This document shows, one piece after another, positions 31,186-39,933 of a stretch of DNA of 41,562 nt. How positions within the stretch are numbered: position 1 is the first letter of the stretch; each line of letters opens with the position of its first letter. The translations under genes and the position numbers were made by a program. The notes below the pieces were generated by a model. It worked only from the letters and a program-made list of their open reading frames with translations, did no database searches and was not told the DNA's origin. The DNA is from Bacillota bacterium (lineage in GTDB: Bacteria; Bacillota; GCA-003054495; Carboxydocellales; JAJZSN01). The stretch lies in contig JAJZSN010000018.1 in assembly GCA_021849745.1 (NCBI GenBank), positions 1 to 41,562 of the forward strand, in the 5' to 3' direction.

Positions 31186-33000
31186 TTGGCCAGTAATTTT
31201 ATTTATCATAACCGGGACCACAAATTCATTATCAAAGAATGGTTGGAAGGGGAAAAAATACTAGGCTTGGATCGGTTTAAGGATTATTTAAGTTTAGATG
31301 ACGTAGACGTGATTCTTGATCAGGCTCTTAAGGTTTGTAGGGAAGTGGTTGCTCCGACCAATGACGATGGTGACCGCCTAGGGACCGTATTTAGCAAAGG
31401 GAAAGTGGTTATTCCAGAATCCTTTCATCACGCCTATCAATTTATCCAAGAAAACGGCTGGGGTTCAAGCAACAAGGATGTCAAGGGCGAAGGTGCTCTT
31501 CCGGGTATTTTATTTGGTGCGGTGCACGAATTTATCATTGCCGCCAATCCTAGTTTAGAATCTTATATTGGGCTGACCGCATACAGTGCGGCTTTGGTTC
31601 AGGCCTTTGGCTCAAAGGAACAGGTTAAGCTTTTCACACCCAAAATGTTTCAGGGCCTTTGGGCCGGTACCATGTGTATAACCGAACCAGGGGGCGGCTC
31701 CGACGTCGGTGATATACGCTCGAAAGCCTATCCGACCGAGGACCCGGCAGTTTACCAAATCAAAGGGACAAAATGCTTTATTTCAGCCGGTGACCATGAC
31801 CTGACCGAAAATATTATCCATCTGGTACTTGCCAGGGTAGATGGGGCGGTAGGGGGGACCAAAGGCTTATCCCTGTTTATTGTGCCGAAGATTTGGGTGA
31901 ACCCTGATGGTAGCTTAGGTGAGGCCAATGATGTATCCACCGTTGGGATTGAACACAAATTTGGGTACAAGGGTTCTGCCACCGCTGTCCTAAATTTTGG
32001 AGAAGAAAACAATTGTCGAGGGTATCTATTGGGTGAACCACCTGATTCGAAGGGTTTTGGCCAAGGAATAGCCCAGATGTTCAAGATGATTAACGAATCC
32101 CGGCTCCACACTGGGCACAGCGCTTTAGCCGTAGCTACCGTCGCCTATAATAACGCGGTCAACTATGCCAGGGAACGTGTTCAAGGGAGATTATTTACCA
32201 AACCTCAAGGTGAAAGGGTTCCAATCGTCCAGCATGAGGATACCAGGCGTATGTTGCTGACCCAAAAGGCTGTGCTGGAAGGTATGCGGGCAATGGTCTT
32301 TAAAGGCTTCTATTATATGGATCAAATAGATTTCGGGCAGGACGATGCTGAGGTCCGGGAGGCCAACCGTAGGATAGAAATAATTACTCCGCTGGTTAAG
32401 GCTTATTGCTCAGACCGGACCTGGGAGCTCATAGCTGATGCTATCCAGGTATACGGTGGGTACGGATATACCGAAGAGTATCCGGTGGCACGCCAGGCCA
32501 GGGACAGTAAGATTTACTCCATTTGGGAAGGTACTAATTTTATTCAGTCGTTGGATTTAGTCGGCCGTAAATGGAAACTGGATAAGGGCACTGTGCTCAA
32601 GGAGTGGTTTGCGGAATTGCGACAGTTTATCAATGAAAATAAAAAAAATAGCGATTTTATCAGGGAATTTGAAATTCTCGATGAGGCTGCCAATGCTTTT
32701 CAAGAATTGGTAAACGTTATAAACGGTTATTTTACCAGTGCTCCAGGGTTTGTGCCTTTGTATTCGACCCGGGCACTGAGGGCTACCGCCGAACTATATG
32801 CCGGGTGTCTCTTAATGCAACAGGCTTTGGTGGCCAGGAATAAACTGGCCGGATCCAGTCCCGACCAGGCTTTCTACGCAGGTAAAATCTCCTGCGCACG
32901 GTTTTATATCAGGAATATCGTTCCCGGCGTTATGGCCGCTGCCCGCATCATAAAGGAGGGGGACAATTCGGCAATAGAAATTCCGGAAGAAGCTTTTTAG
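31186..33000 (+). CDS. Acyl-CoA dehydrogenase, long (about 600-residue) type
   Basis: FAD enzyme that makes the 2,3 double bond in acyl-CoA. At 604 residues it belongs to the longer subfamily with an extra C-terminal domain. Motifs: 'MCITEPGGGSDVGDIRSKA' (acyl-CoA/FAD site, about 165), 'KCFISAGDHDLTENIIHLVL' (given as a landmark), 'IQVYGGYGYTEEYPVARQAR' and 'SIWEGTNFIQSLDL', whose Glu is at the position of the catalytic base in this family. The start is TTG 31186 behind GGAGGGGAG. First gene of the operon. No etfAB genes lie in the window, so its electron carrier is encoded elsewhere or replaced. Confidence 0.92.
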   Translation: MASNFIYHNRDHKFIIKEWLEGEKILGLDRFKDYLSLDDVDVILDQALKVCREVVAPTNDDGDRLGTVFSKGKVVIPESFHHAYQFIQENGWGSSNKDVKGEGALPGILFGAVHEFIIAANPSLESYIGLTAYSAALVQAFGSKEQVKLFTPKMFQGLWAGTMCITEPGGGSDVGDIRSKAYPTEDPAVYQIKGTKCFISAGDHDLTENIIHLVLARVDGAVGGTKGLSLFIVPKIWVNPDGSLGEANDVSTVGIEHKFGYKGSATAVLNFGEENNCRGYLLGEPPDSKGFGQGIAQMFKMINESRLHTGHSALAVATVAYNNAVNYARERVQGRLFTKPQGERVPIVQHEDTRRMLLTQKAVLEGMRAMVFKGFYYMDQIDFGQDDAEVREANRRIEIITPLVKAYCSDRTWELIADAIQVYGGYGYTEEYPVARQARDSKIYSIWEGTNFIQSLDLVGRKWKLDKGTVLKEWFAELRQFINENKKNSDFIREFEILDEAANAFQELVNVINGYFTSAPGFVPLYSTRALRATAELYAGCLLMQQALVARNKLAGSSPDQAFYAGKISCARFYIRNIVPGVMAAARIIKEGDNSAIEIPEEAF

Positions 33001-33064
33001 GTATAAATTGGAGAAACGTAATTATCTTAATTTCAACAAAAAAATACTCGAAGGGAGAAAAAAC

Positions 33065-34243
33065 ATGCGTGATGTTGTTATTGTAAGTGGTATGCGGACG
33101 CCCATCGGCGACTTCTTGGGTTCTTTAAAAGATTTTACGGCCATTGAGTTAGGGGTTATAGCCCTTAAGGCCGCCATAGATAAAGCAGGTATTGAGCCGG
33201 GGTTGATTGAAGAAGTAGTTGGAGGAATGGGCAATATGGCCGGATGCAAAAACAACCCAGCCCGGCAAGTAGCGTTGGGTGCCGGTTGCGCAATTGAGAC
33301 AGTTGCAGCTACAGTCGCCCAAGCATGTGCATCTTCGATGAGGGCAACGGAAATATTAGCACAGGAAATAATATTAGGGAAAGTGGATGTCGGGGCGGCA
33401 GTAGGTCCTGAAAGCATGTCCAATATCCCCTTTCTCTTGCCAGGGGCCCGAAAGGGATACCGGATGGGCCATAATCAGCTTGTCGACGGAATGTTCAACG
33501 ATGGACTTCTTGACGCTTTTCACAATTACCATATGGGGATTACAGCGGAAAATCTGGCGAAAATGTTTCAAATTACTCGTCAGGAACAGGATGAGTTGGC
33601 TTTGATTAGCCATCAACGGGCTTGTCAGGCAATCCAGGAAAACAAATTTAAAAATGAGATTGTACCTGTTGAAATAAAATCCAGAAAGGAAACAGTCCTA
33701 TTTGATACTGACGAGCATCCTAAACCTGAGACTAATTTGGATGACCTCGCCAAGCTAAAACCCGTTTTTGATAAAGAGGGAACTGTTACTGCAGGTAATT
33801 CATCAAGCTTGAATGATGGGGCTGCCGCATTGATTCTTATGACCTCAGATAAGGCCAAGGAACTTGGATGTAAGCCTCTGGCCCGAATCATTTCTACAGC
33901 CTCGGCGGCTGTAGATCCATCAATTATGGGAATTGGCGTAGTCCCTGCAATAAAACGGGCATTGAAGTATGCTAACCTTAAGTTAAATGATATAGGCTAC
34001 TGGGAAATAAATGAAGCCTTTGCGGCCCAAGTTATAGCCGCCAACCGTGAACTGAACCTTGATATGAATCAAGTCAATGCTAATGGGTCCGGTATTTCCC
34101 TAGGTCATCCCGTCAGTAGCACGGGGGTTCGACTAATAATAGCGTTGGTCAACGAAATGCGACGTCGAGGTGTACAGTTTGGGTGTGCTTCTCTTTGCGC
34201 TGGTGGTGGTCCTGCAACAGCCATAATAATAGAGAATATTTAA
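33065..34243 (+). CDS. Acetyl-CoA C-acetyltransferase (thiolase)
   Basis: 392 residues. It cleaves 3-ketoacyl-CoA with CoA to acetyl-CoA and a shortened acyl-CoA, or runs in reverse. Active-site residues: Cys88 in 'VAQACASSMRA', the His in 'SLGHPVSSTG' and the Cys in 'CAGGGPATA'; the central 'EINEAFAAQVIAA' is also canonical. I use ATG 33065 with AAGGGAG nine bases upstream rather than the TTG opening at 33008. It lies 64 bases after the dehydrogenase gene and 14 bases before the flavoprotein gene. Confidence 0.93.
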   Translation: MRDVVIVSGMRTPIGDFLGSLKDFTAIELGVIALKAAIDKAGIEPGLIEEVVGGMGNMAGCKNNPARQVALGAGCAIETVAATVAQACASSMRATEILAQEIILGKVDVGAAVGPESMSNIPFLLPGARKGYRMGHNQLVDGMFNDGLLDAFHNYHMGITAENLAKMFQITRQEQDELALISHQRACQAIQENKFKNEIVPVEIKSRKETVLFDTDEHPKPETNLDDLAKLKPVFDKEGTVTAGNSSSLNDGAAALILMTSDKAKELGCKPLARIISTASAAVDPSIMGIGVVPAIKRALKYANLKLNDIGYWEINEAFAAQVIAANRELNLDMNQVNANGSGISLGHPVSSTGVRLIIALVNEMRRRGVQFGCASLCAGGGPATAIIIENI

Positions 34244-34257
34244 AGGAGAGCTTAGAA

Positions 34258-35088
34258 ATGAAGAGGATATTGGGTTTGGTTGCTTCCCAACGGAAAAGGG
34301 CCAATAGTGAAATGCTGCTGAAAGAGGCAGCATTAGCAGCAGGGGATGAATGTCAGCTTGAACTGATGAGGTTGGCTGAATGGAGATTGGCACCATGTAG
34401 GGGGTGTTATACCTGCCTTATTCCTGGGAAAACGTGTACTATTGGGGATGATCTTTATCCCTTGGTAGAAAAAATTAAAGAAGCAGATGGGATAATCCTG
34501 GCAGCTCCCTGTTATGCATTTGGTCCAGCTGCTGTTACCAAACTATTTGGAGACAGAATTATAGCCCTCACCCAGCACCTTGATGATTTCTGGGATAAAC
34601 CTTGTGTCATCATTGCTACTACCGGTAAAGAGGGCTGGGAGGGCTATACCCTTGCTGCTTTAGTTGTCATGACCAGAAATCTGGGATTAGCTTTAAAAGA
34701 TAGCTGTATGTTTATGGGGTCTCTTCCCGGTGAGTCAGTTTTGATGGATGGTGCCTTGGAACGGGTAAGGTTGTTAGGGAGCCGGTTGTTTGGAGAAGCC
34801 CGTCTACCGGTTCAGGGTGAGTGCCCAACCTGCTGGTCGGATATCTGGAAGTTTCCTGAGCCTGGATTAGCTGTTTGTCCATTGTGCGGACAAAGGGCTG
34901 AACTAGTAGTTACAGAAGAAGGAGTAAATTTGAATTACGGACTAGCAAGCACCAGGCATAAGAAGGTGGAGCTTATGCATCATAATCAGGAGCTACAGGC
35001 TAAGGTTAAGGAATTCCTTTCCCGCCGCAATGAACTGGAAGTTATCCGAAATGCCTATAAAGGTGGAGGTAACTGGCTCAAACCTTGA
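34258..35088 (+). CDS. Iron-sulfur flavoprotein with C-terminal zinc ribbon
   Basis: 276 residues. The N-terminal 170 residues form a flavodoxin-like FMN domain ('RILGLVASQRKRANSEMLL', 'EADGIILAAPCYAFGPAAV') with Cys47, 50, 53 and 60 in C-X2-C-X2-C-X6-C, the iron-sulfur flavoprotein pattern. A separate C-terminal zinc ribbon follows ('CPTCWSD' then 'AVCPLCGQRAE'), and a helical basic tail. The usual single-domain relatives end near residue 200, so the ribbon and tail are extra. AAGGAGAG precedes ATG 34258. Its place between thiolase and crotonase genes suggests it takes electrons from acyl-CoA oxidation; this is inference. Confidence 0.82.
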   Translation: MKRILGLVASQRKRANSEMLLKEAALAAGDECQLELMRLAEWRLAPCRGCYTCLIPGKTCTIGDDLYPLVEKIKEADGIILAAPCYAFGPAAVTKLFGDRIIALTQHLDDFWDKPCVIIATTGKEGWEGYTLAALVVMTRNLGLALKDSCMFMGSLPGESVLMDGALERVRLLGSRLFGEARLPVQGECPTCWSDIWKFPEPGLAVCPLCGQRAELVVTEEGVNLNYGLASTRHKKVELMHHNQELQAKVKEFLSRRNELEVIRNAYKGGGNWLKP

Positions 35089-35152
35089 AGGGATTGGTCT
35101 ATTATAGTTTAACAAATAGTTTTGAATCTGGTTGGTAAGGAGGAGTTCTGAA

Positions 35153-35929
35153 ATGCAATATGAAACGCTGATAGCAGAAATTGACGAGGGAATTGGTATA
35201 ATTACTCTAAACAGGCCGAAGGTGCTAAATGCCTTGAATGATATAGCTTGTGAGGAATTATTTGAAACAATCTTAAATTTCGAAAAAAATGATTCAGTCC
35301 GGGTTGTAATTATCACCGGTGGGGAAAAAGTATTTGCAGCCGGTGCAGATATCGGTCAAATGGCTTCAGCTAAACCGGTTGATTTTCTTGGTGACCAGAT
35401 TCTCTACCGGGCTTTAAACGCCATCGAGAATCTTTCCAAACCGGTTATTGCAGCGGTTTCTGGATTTGCCCTGGGTGGTGGGTGTGAGTTGGCCCTGGTA
35501 GCGGATGTTCGGGTTGCCTCAGATAATGCCCAATTTGGTTTGCCTGAAATCACCCTTGGCATAATACCGGGAGCCGGAGGAACCCAGAGATTGCCAAGAC
35601 TTATTGGCACGGCCAGGGCCAAGGAGTTAATTTTCAGTGGGGATTATATTACTGCTGAAGAGGCTTTGCGAGTAGGTTTGGTTAATAAAGTAGTTGCTGC
35701 CGAACAACTATTAGACGAAGCTAAAAAACTTGCGAATCGCTTTGCTCGACATGGAGCCATGGCCTTAGGACTAGCCAAGTCGTGTATAAATGAGGGAATA
35801 CAGATGGACCTGAAGGGTGGACTGCAATATGAGAACAAATGCTTTAGCATTCTGTTCTCAACCGAAGATCAAAAAGAAGGCATGAAGGCTTTTTTGGAAA
35901 AACGCAGGCCAAAATATCAGGGTAGGTAG
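35153..35929 (+). CDS. Enoyl-CoA hydratase (crotonase family)
   Basis: 258 residues. It adds water to the 2,3 double bond of enoyl-CoA. The CoA oxyanion-hole segments 'FAAGADIGQM' and 'GFALGGGCELALVADVRVAS' and the second half 'GLPEITLGIIPGAGGTQRLP' are canonical. Both catalytic glutamates are present (Glu112 and Glu132), which supports true hydratase activity rather than another crotonase reaction. ATG 35153 follows AAGGAGGAG. It lies 64 bases after the flavoprotein gene and 10 bases before the CoA ligase gene. Confidence 0.93.
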   Translation: MQYETLIAEIDEGIGIITLNRPKVLNALNDIACEELFETILNFEKNDSVRVVIITGGEKVFAAGADIGQMASAKPVDFLGDQILYRALNAIENLSKPVIAAVSGFALGGGCELALVADVRVASDNAQFGLPEITLGIIPGAGGTQRLPRLIGTARAKELIFSGDYITAEEALRVGLVNKVVAAEQLLDEAKKLANRFARHGAMALGLAKSCINEGIQMDLKGGLQYENKCFSILFSTEDQKEGMKAFLEKRRPKYQGR

Positions 35930-35939
35930 GGGTGATAGA

Positions 35940-37502
35940 ATGTTGGCAAAAGAGATTAAAGTTGAACAAAATATTAATTTTCCTAAAAGGTTGTTGGAGC
36001 TTGCCAAAGTACAAGGAGAAAAAGAAGCCCTGGTCTGGCTGCAAGGTGTTTTAACCTATGCTGAATTGGCCAAAGCCATGGATTTCCTGGCTACCGGTTT
36101 GCAGAATCTTGGCTTAAAAAAAGGTGATCGTGTAGCATTACAACTCTTAAACGCACCTGAATTTGTAATATCCTTTTATGCAATTTTGAGATTTGGTGGA
36201 GTGGTAGTGCCTTTAAATCCTCTGTACACTGCAAGAGAACTGGAGATAATCATGGCTGACTCGGGAGCTAAGGCTTTGATTACTGCTACTCCCCATCTGG
36301 GAGCTATTGAAGGAATAAGGGCCAGCCTGCCGGAGTTTCGTCATCTGATTCTAACGGATGGAGAAAGACAACCCGACCGTATCTTGTTGACAGATTTGTA
36401 TTCTGATGGGATACTGGTTTTTCCGGAACCGGATGAGAATGAATTGGCGGAACTCATCTTTACCTCAGGAACCACCGGACGTCCCAAGGGGGCTATGTTA
36501 AGTCATAAAAACCTATATTCTAATGCTTGCCTTGTTCGCGATGAGATGCAAATATCCCAGGAAGAAAGAACCTTACTTGTTGCCCCATTGTTTCATATTG
36601 CAGCTCAAACCGCTTTTTTAAATAGCACTTTGATTCAAGGAGGCACCTGTTATCTTCTGGAACGCTGGACAAAGGACGATACTGTCCTGCAAACAATTCA
36701 GAACCAGAAAATCACCTACTTTTTTGGGGTCCCTGCGATGTACCAATTTATGCTGGCTTCGCCAAGCTTTGATAACTACGACCTTTCATCTTTGCGAAAG
36801 CCTTTTTCAGGAGGAGCACCCTTACCTGTAGAAACTTTCAATAATTGGCGAGAGAAAACAGGGGTTGAAATTGTTGAGGGGTATGGATTATCTGAAACGT
36901 CACCGGCTTGTACCAGAAATCCCTATTTGGGCACTAAAAAGCCTGGATCCATCGGGAAAGCTTATCCCGGTTTAGAAGTGAAGATCTTCGACGATCAGGA
37001 CTGTGAATTACCCCCTGGGCAGGTTGGGGAAATCGTTGTACGCGGGTCTAATGTTATGATGGGTTACTGGAATAACCCCGATGCAACCGCCGAAGCAATG
37101 CGTAACCAGTGGTTCCATACCGGGGATATGGCCTATGCCGACGATGAGGGGTACATATTTATTGTCGACCGCAAAAAAGACGTGATTATTCGGGGTGGTA
37201 CCAATATTTACCCAAGAGAAGTGGAAGAGGTAATTTACCGCTTTCCAGGGATATTGGAAGCGGCCGTAATTGGGATACCGGATCAGGCAATGGGTGAGGA
37301 AATGCTGGCGTTTATTGCTTTGAAAAATGGTGTCAAAATTAATCTTGAAGAACTACGGGAATTTTGTAAACAGGAATTAATTTATTATAAAGTTCCGAAG
37401 CATTTCGTCATTTTAGAACAATTACCTAGGAACGCCAGCGGGAAGATCCTCAAGACAAAGTTGAGGGAAATCAAGACAATGGATCAATCAGGGCCCAATT
37501 AA
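35940..37502 (+). CDS. Acyl-CoA synthetase (AMP-forming)
   Basis: 520 residues. It activates a fatty or organic acid with ATP and CoA. Adenylation motifs: 'LIFTSGTTGRPKGAMLSHKN' (P-loop, about 175), 'VEGYGLSETSPACTRN', 'WFHTGDMAYADDEGYIFIVD' and 'GGTNIYPREVEEV', and the C-terminal lysine motif 'PRNASGKILKTKLRE'. All are intact. Closest in look to medium/long-chain fatty acid CoA ligases; the exact acid is not readable. AGGGGTG precedes ATG 35940. It supplies the substrate for the dehydrogenase in this operon. Confidence 0.92.
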   Translation: MLAKEIKVEQNINFPKRLLELAKVQGEKEALVWLQGVLTYAELAKAMDFLATGLQNLGLKKGDRVALQLLNAPEFVISFYAILRFGGVVVPLNPLYTARELEIIMADSGAKALITATPHLGAIEGIRASLPEFRHLILTDGERQPDRILLTDLYSDGILVFPEPDENELAELIFTSGTTGRPKGAMLSHKNLYSNACLVRDEMQISQEERTLLVAPLFHIAAQTAFLNSTLIQGGTCYLLERWTKDDTVLQTIQNQKITYFFGVPAMYQFMLASPSFDNYDLSSLRKPFSGGAPLPVETFNNWREKTGVEIVEGYGLSETSPACTRNPYLGTKKPGSIGKAYPGLEVKIFDDQDCELPPGQVGEIVVRGSNVMMGYWNNPDATAEAMRNQWFHTGDMAYADDEGYIFIVDRKKDVIIRGGTNIYPREVEEVIYRFPGILEAAVIGIPDQAMGEEMLAFIALKNGVKINLEELREFCKQELIYYKVPKHFVILEQLPRNASGKILKTKLREIKTMDQSGPN

Positions 37503-37520
37503 ATCAGGGAGGGTTGTTTA

Positions 37521-38387
37521 ATGAATTTAGAAGATATCAAAAAAATCTGTATAGTCGGGGCAGGAACCATGGGCCATCAAATTTCCCTTGCTGTTGCTTT
37601 AGCGGGGTTTAAAGTAACTTGTACCGATATCAGCCAGGAGATGTTAAACAAAGCTCAAAACTTTGCCCGCACCTATTTGGCGGAACGGGTTGCAAAGGAA
37701 AAACTGAGTCAGGAACAGGCTGACCGGGCCTTGGCAAGTTTAAGCTTCACTGAAAGCCTTGAGGAGGCCGCTGGAGATGCCGATTTTGTGATTGAGGCGG
37801 CTGTTGAAAAACTGGATGTAAAACGTAAACTCTTTGCAGAATTAGATTCCATTACACCCTCTCATGCCATTCTCGCCACTAACAGTTCATTTATTGTCAG
37901 TTCAGAAGTGGCATATGCAACTAAAAAGCCTGACAAAGTTTGTAATATGCACTTTTTCTATCCTGCTCTGGTCATGAAATTGGTAGAGGTTGTACAGGGT
38001 TCTCACACTTCTCAGGAAACTGCCCAGGTCACCATGGACTTGTGTACGAAAATGGGTAAAACCGGAGTGCTGCTGAAGAAGGAGATTTATGGCTTCCTCG
38101 TAAACCGGATTGTGTCAGCCATAAACAATGAAGCCCTGTTCCTTGCCGATATCGGCATTGCTTCCCCTGAGGAGATTGATACCGCAGTGGTTAGCGGTCT
38201 GGGACACCCCATGGGTCCTTTTCGCTTGATGGATTTGTTAGGGATTGATCTTTACTATGATATTACTATGGAGCGCTACCGTATGACTCAAGATCCAAGA
38301 GAAAAACCCTCCCCAATGGTGGTTGAAAAAGTAGCAAAAAAAGAGTGGGGTAGAAAGACCAAGAAAGGTTTTTATAAATACGACTAA
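37521..38387 (+). CDS. 3-hydroxyacyl-CoA (3-hydroxybutyryl-CoA) dehydrogenase
   Basis: 288 residues, NAD-dependent. The Rossmann loop is 'ICIVGAGTMGHQISLAVALA' at the start; the catalytic His is in 'VCNMHFFYPALVMKLVEVV' and the partner Glu follows; the C-terminal domain holds 'YGFLVNRIVSAINNEALFLA' and 'GPFRLMDLLGIDLYYDI'. It oxidises 3-hydroxyacyl-CoA to the 3-keto form for the thiolase. GGGAGGG precedes ATG 37521. Last gene of the six-gene operon; no terminator is obvious after it, and the next gene has its own sigma-54 promoter. Confidence 0.93.
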   Translation: MNLEDIKKICIVGAGTMGHQISLAVALAGFKVTCTDISQEMLNKAQNFARTYLAERVAKEKLSQEQADRALASLSFTESLEEAAGDADFVIEAAVEKLDVKRKLFAELDSITPSHAILATNSSFIVSSEVAYATKKPDKVCNMHFFYPALVMKLVEVVQGSHTSQETAQVTMDLCTKMGKTGVLLKKEIYGFLVNRIVSAINNEALFLADIGIASPEEIDTAVVSGLGHPMGPFRLMDLLGIDLYYDITMERYRMTQDPREKPSPMVVEKVAKKEWGRKTKKGFYKYD

Positions 38388-38518
38388 TTCAAACCTATTT
38401 CGAAAAGATTACGTGTTTAATCACCGTTTTATTTATCTAATAAACATATTTATCATTCCCTTGTGCGAAAAGTAAACAACTAAGGCGCTTAAATCCTTAA
38501 GGATGCTCATTACTAATT

Positions 38519-38534
38519 TGGAACAGTTTTTGCA
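38519..38534 (+). promoter_or_regulatory. Sigma-54 (RpoN) promoter of the liv-type operon
   Basis: TGGAAC-AGTTT-TTGCA (38519-38534) fits the -24/-12 consensus, with GG (38520-38521) and GC (38532-38533) exactly 10 bases apart. A perfect ATCCTTAAGGAT palindrome (38493-38504) lies just upstream. The first gene starts about 110 bases downstream. The 257-base gap 38388-38644 holds only these signals. Confidence 0.65.
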
Positions 38535-38644
38535 ATTGATATTAGCAGTCTTAGGATAACGTCTATAGTGAATGGGGGGATAAATTTTATTAATTAATTA
38601 AGGTGGTTACTTATAAAAACTATTATAAAAGGGGTGTCAATGAA

Positions 38645-39859
38645 ATGAATAGAAAAAAGAGATTGGTCATGTTATGTTTAGGTATTATTTTTACTCTGAC
38701 TTTGTTGGTTGCCGGTTGTGGTAGTCCAAAGGAAACCTCTAACAACAGTGGCGAAACTGAAACCAAAACAGAAACTAAAACCATCAACATTGGCTGGAGT
38801 GGGCCACTAAGTGGTGGGGCCGCATTATATGGGCAGGATACAGTGCTGGGAGTAAAAATGGCGATTGATGAGATCAATGGTCAGGGCGGGATTACCGTTA
38901 ATGATCAGAAATATTCCTTTAACCTGATTACCCTAGATGACCAGTATATGCCGAACCTTGCGGCTAATAATGCGCGCCGGCTAAAGTTAGAGAACCAGGC
39001 TCCGGTAATTTTTGTTCCCCATAGTGGTGGGATTTTCGCTTTGCAGGAATTTAATCAAACTGATAATTTCTTACTTGCCGCTTTCTCCAGCGACCCGAAG
39101 ATAACTGAGCGTGGGAACAACCTGACCTTGAGAATTCCACCCCCATACGATATGTTTTCGGAACCATTTTCCAAAATGGCTATGGATAAATTCGGTAAAA
39201 AGCTTGCATTACTTCCCAGTACCACAGCCTATTCTAAAGATTGGGCAGTAAGAATAGATGCTGCTTGGAAGAAACTAGGTGGTAATGTGGTTACTAATAT
39301 CCCCTTCGATTATAACAAGGAAACCGATTTCACTACTTATGTAAGTAAGGCTCTGGCAGCAAAGCCGGATGTAATATTTGTGGGCGGCACAGCTCAACCG
39401 TCAGCAATGGTGATTAAGCAGGCCAGGCAACTTGGTTTTAAAGGTGGGTTTATCACTACAGAAACCGGCAATCTAACCAGAATGGAAACATTAATCTCGG
39501 CCCAGGATTTAACTGGGGTAGTAAGCATATTGCCCTTTGCCAAATATGATGATCCGGGCATTAGCACTTACGTTGATAAATTCAAAAGCAAAAATAGCAA
39601 AGTACCGGTATGGGAGAACGTATGGAATTATGAATCTATGTGGTTAATAGCCAAAGGGATGGAAAAAGCCCAAAATGTGGATGATCCGTCTAAAATATTT
39701 GAGGGTATGAAACAATCCTTACCTTTAAATGGCGATAATTTTCCTGTCGAGCTGAAAGGTATTGACAGCAAGGGCGGGCTCATGGCTGATAGCTCGGCAG
39801 TTATGTATGATAATGGAAAATACAATAATTCTGTAAAAATACCGTATAACACAAAATAA
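38645..39859 (+). CDS. livK: Branched-chain amino-acid-type ABC importer, substrate-binding lipoprotein
   Basis: 404 residues. The lipobox 'LVAGC' gives lipidated Cys25, followed by a Thr/Glu/Lys linker. The mature part is a type I periplasmic-binding fold of the LivJ/LivK family: 'INIGWSGPLSGGAALYGQDT', 'AIDEINGQGGITVNDQKYSF', 'PNLAANNARRLKLENQAPVI', 'LLPSTTAYSKDWAVRIDAAW', 'PDVIFVGGTAQPSAMVIKQA'. These proteins bind branched-chain amino acids, but also urea, amides and aromatic or fatty acids; position after a fatty-acid operon makes an acid or amide ligand possible. ATG 38645 follows AAAGGGGTG; the longer start at 38603 would precede the signal peptide with an odd extension. Confidence 0.88.
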   Translation: MNRKKRLVMLCLGIIFTLTLLVAGCGSPKETSNNSGETETKTETKTINIGWSGPLSGGAALYGQDTVLGVKMAIDEINGQGGITVNDQKYSFNLITLDDQYMPNLAANNARRLKLENQAPVIFVPHSGGIFALQEFNQTDNFLLAAFSSDPKITERGNNLTLRIPPPYDMFSEPFSKMAMDKFGKKLALLPSTTAYSKDWAVRIDAAWKKLGGNVVTNIPFDYNKETDFTTYVSKALAAKPDVIFVGGTAQPSAMVIKQARQLGFKGGFITTETGNLTRMETLISAQDLTGVVSILPFAKYDDPGISTYVDKFKSKNSKVPVWENVWNYESMWLIAKGMEKAQNVDDPSKIFEGMKQSLPLNGDNFPVELKGIDSKGGLMADSSAVMYDNGKYNNSVKIPYNTK

Positions 39860-39874
39860 ATCTTAACGCAGTAG

Positions 39875-39909
39875 AGCCGCTTTCCGGTCTATGCCGGCGG
39901 CGGCTTTGC
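39875..39909 (+). terminator. Intra-operon hairpin between livK and livH
   Basis: AGCCGC and CCGG (39875-39887) pair with CCGG and GCGGCT (39894-39905), followed by a short TTTGCT. It is probably a partial terminator or stability hairpin that keeps the binding protein more abundant than the membrane parts. Confidence 0.55.
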
Positions 39910-39933
39910 TGTAGACGAAAGGGGTGCGGCGCT

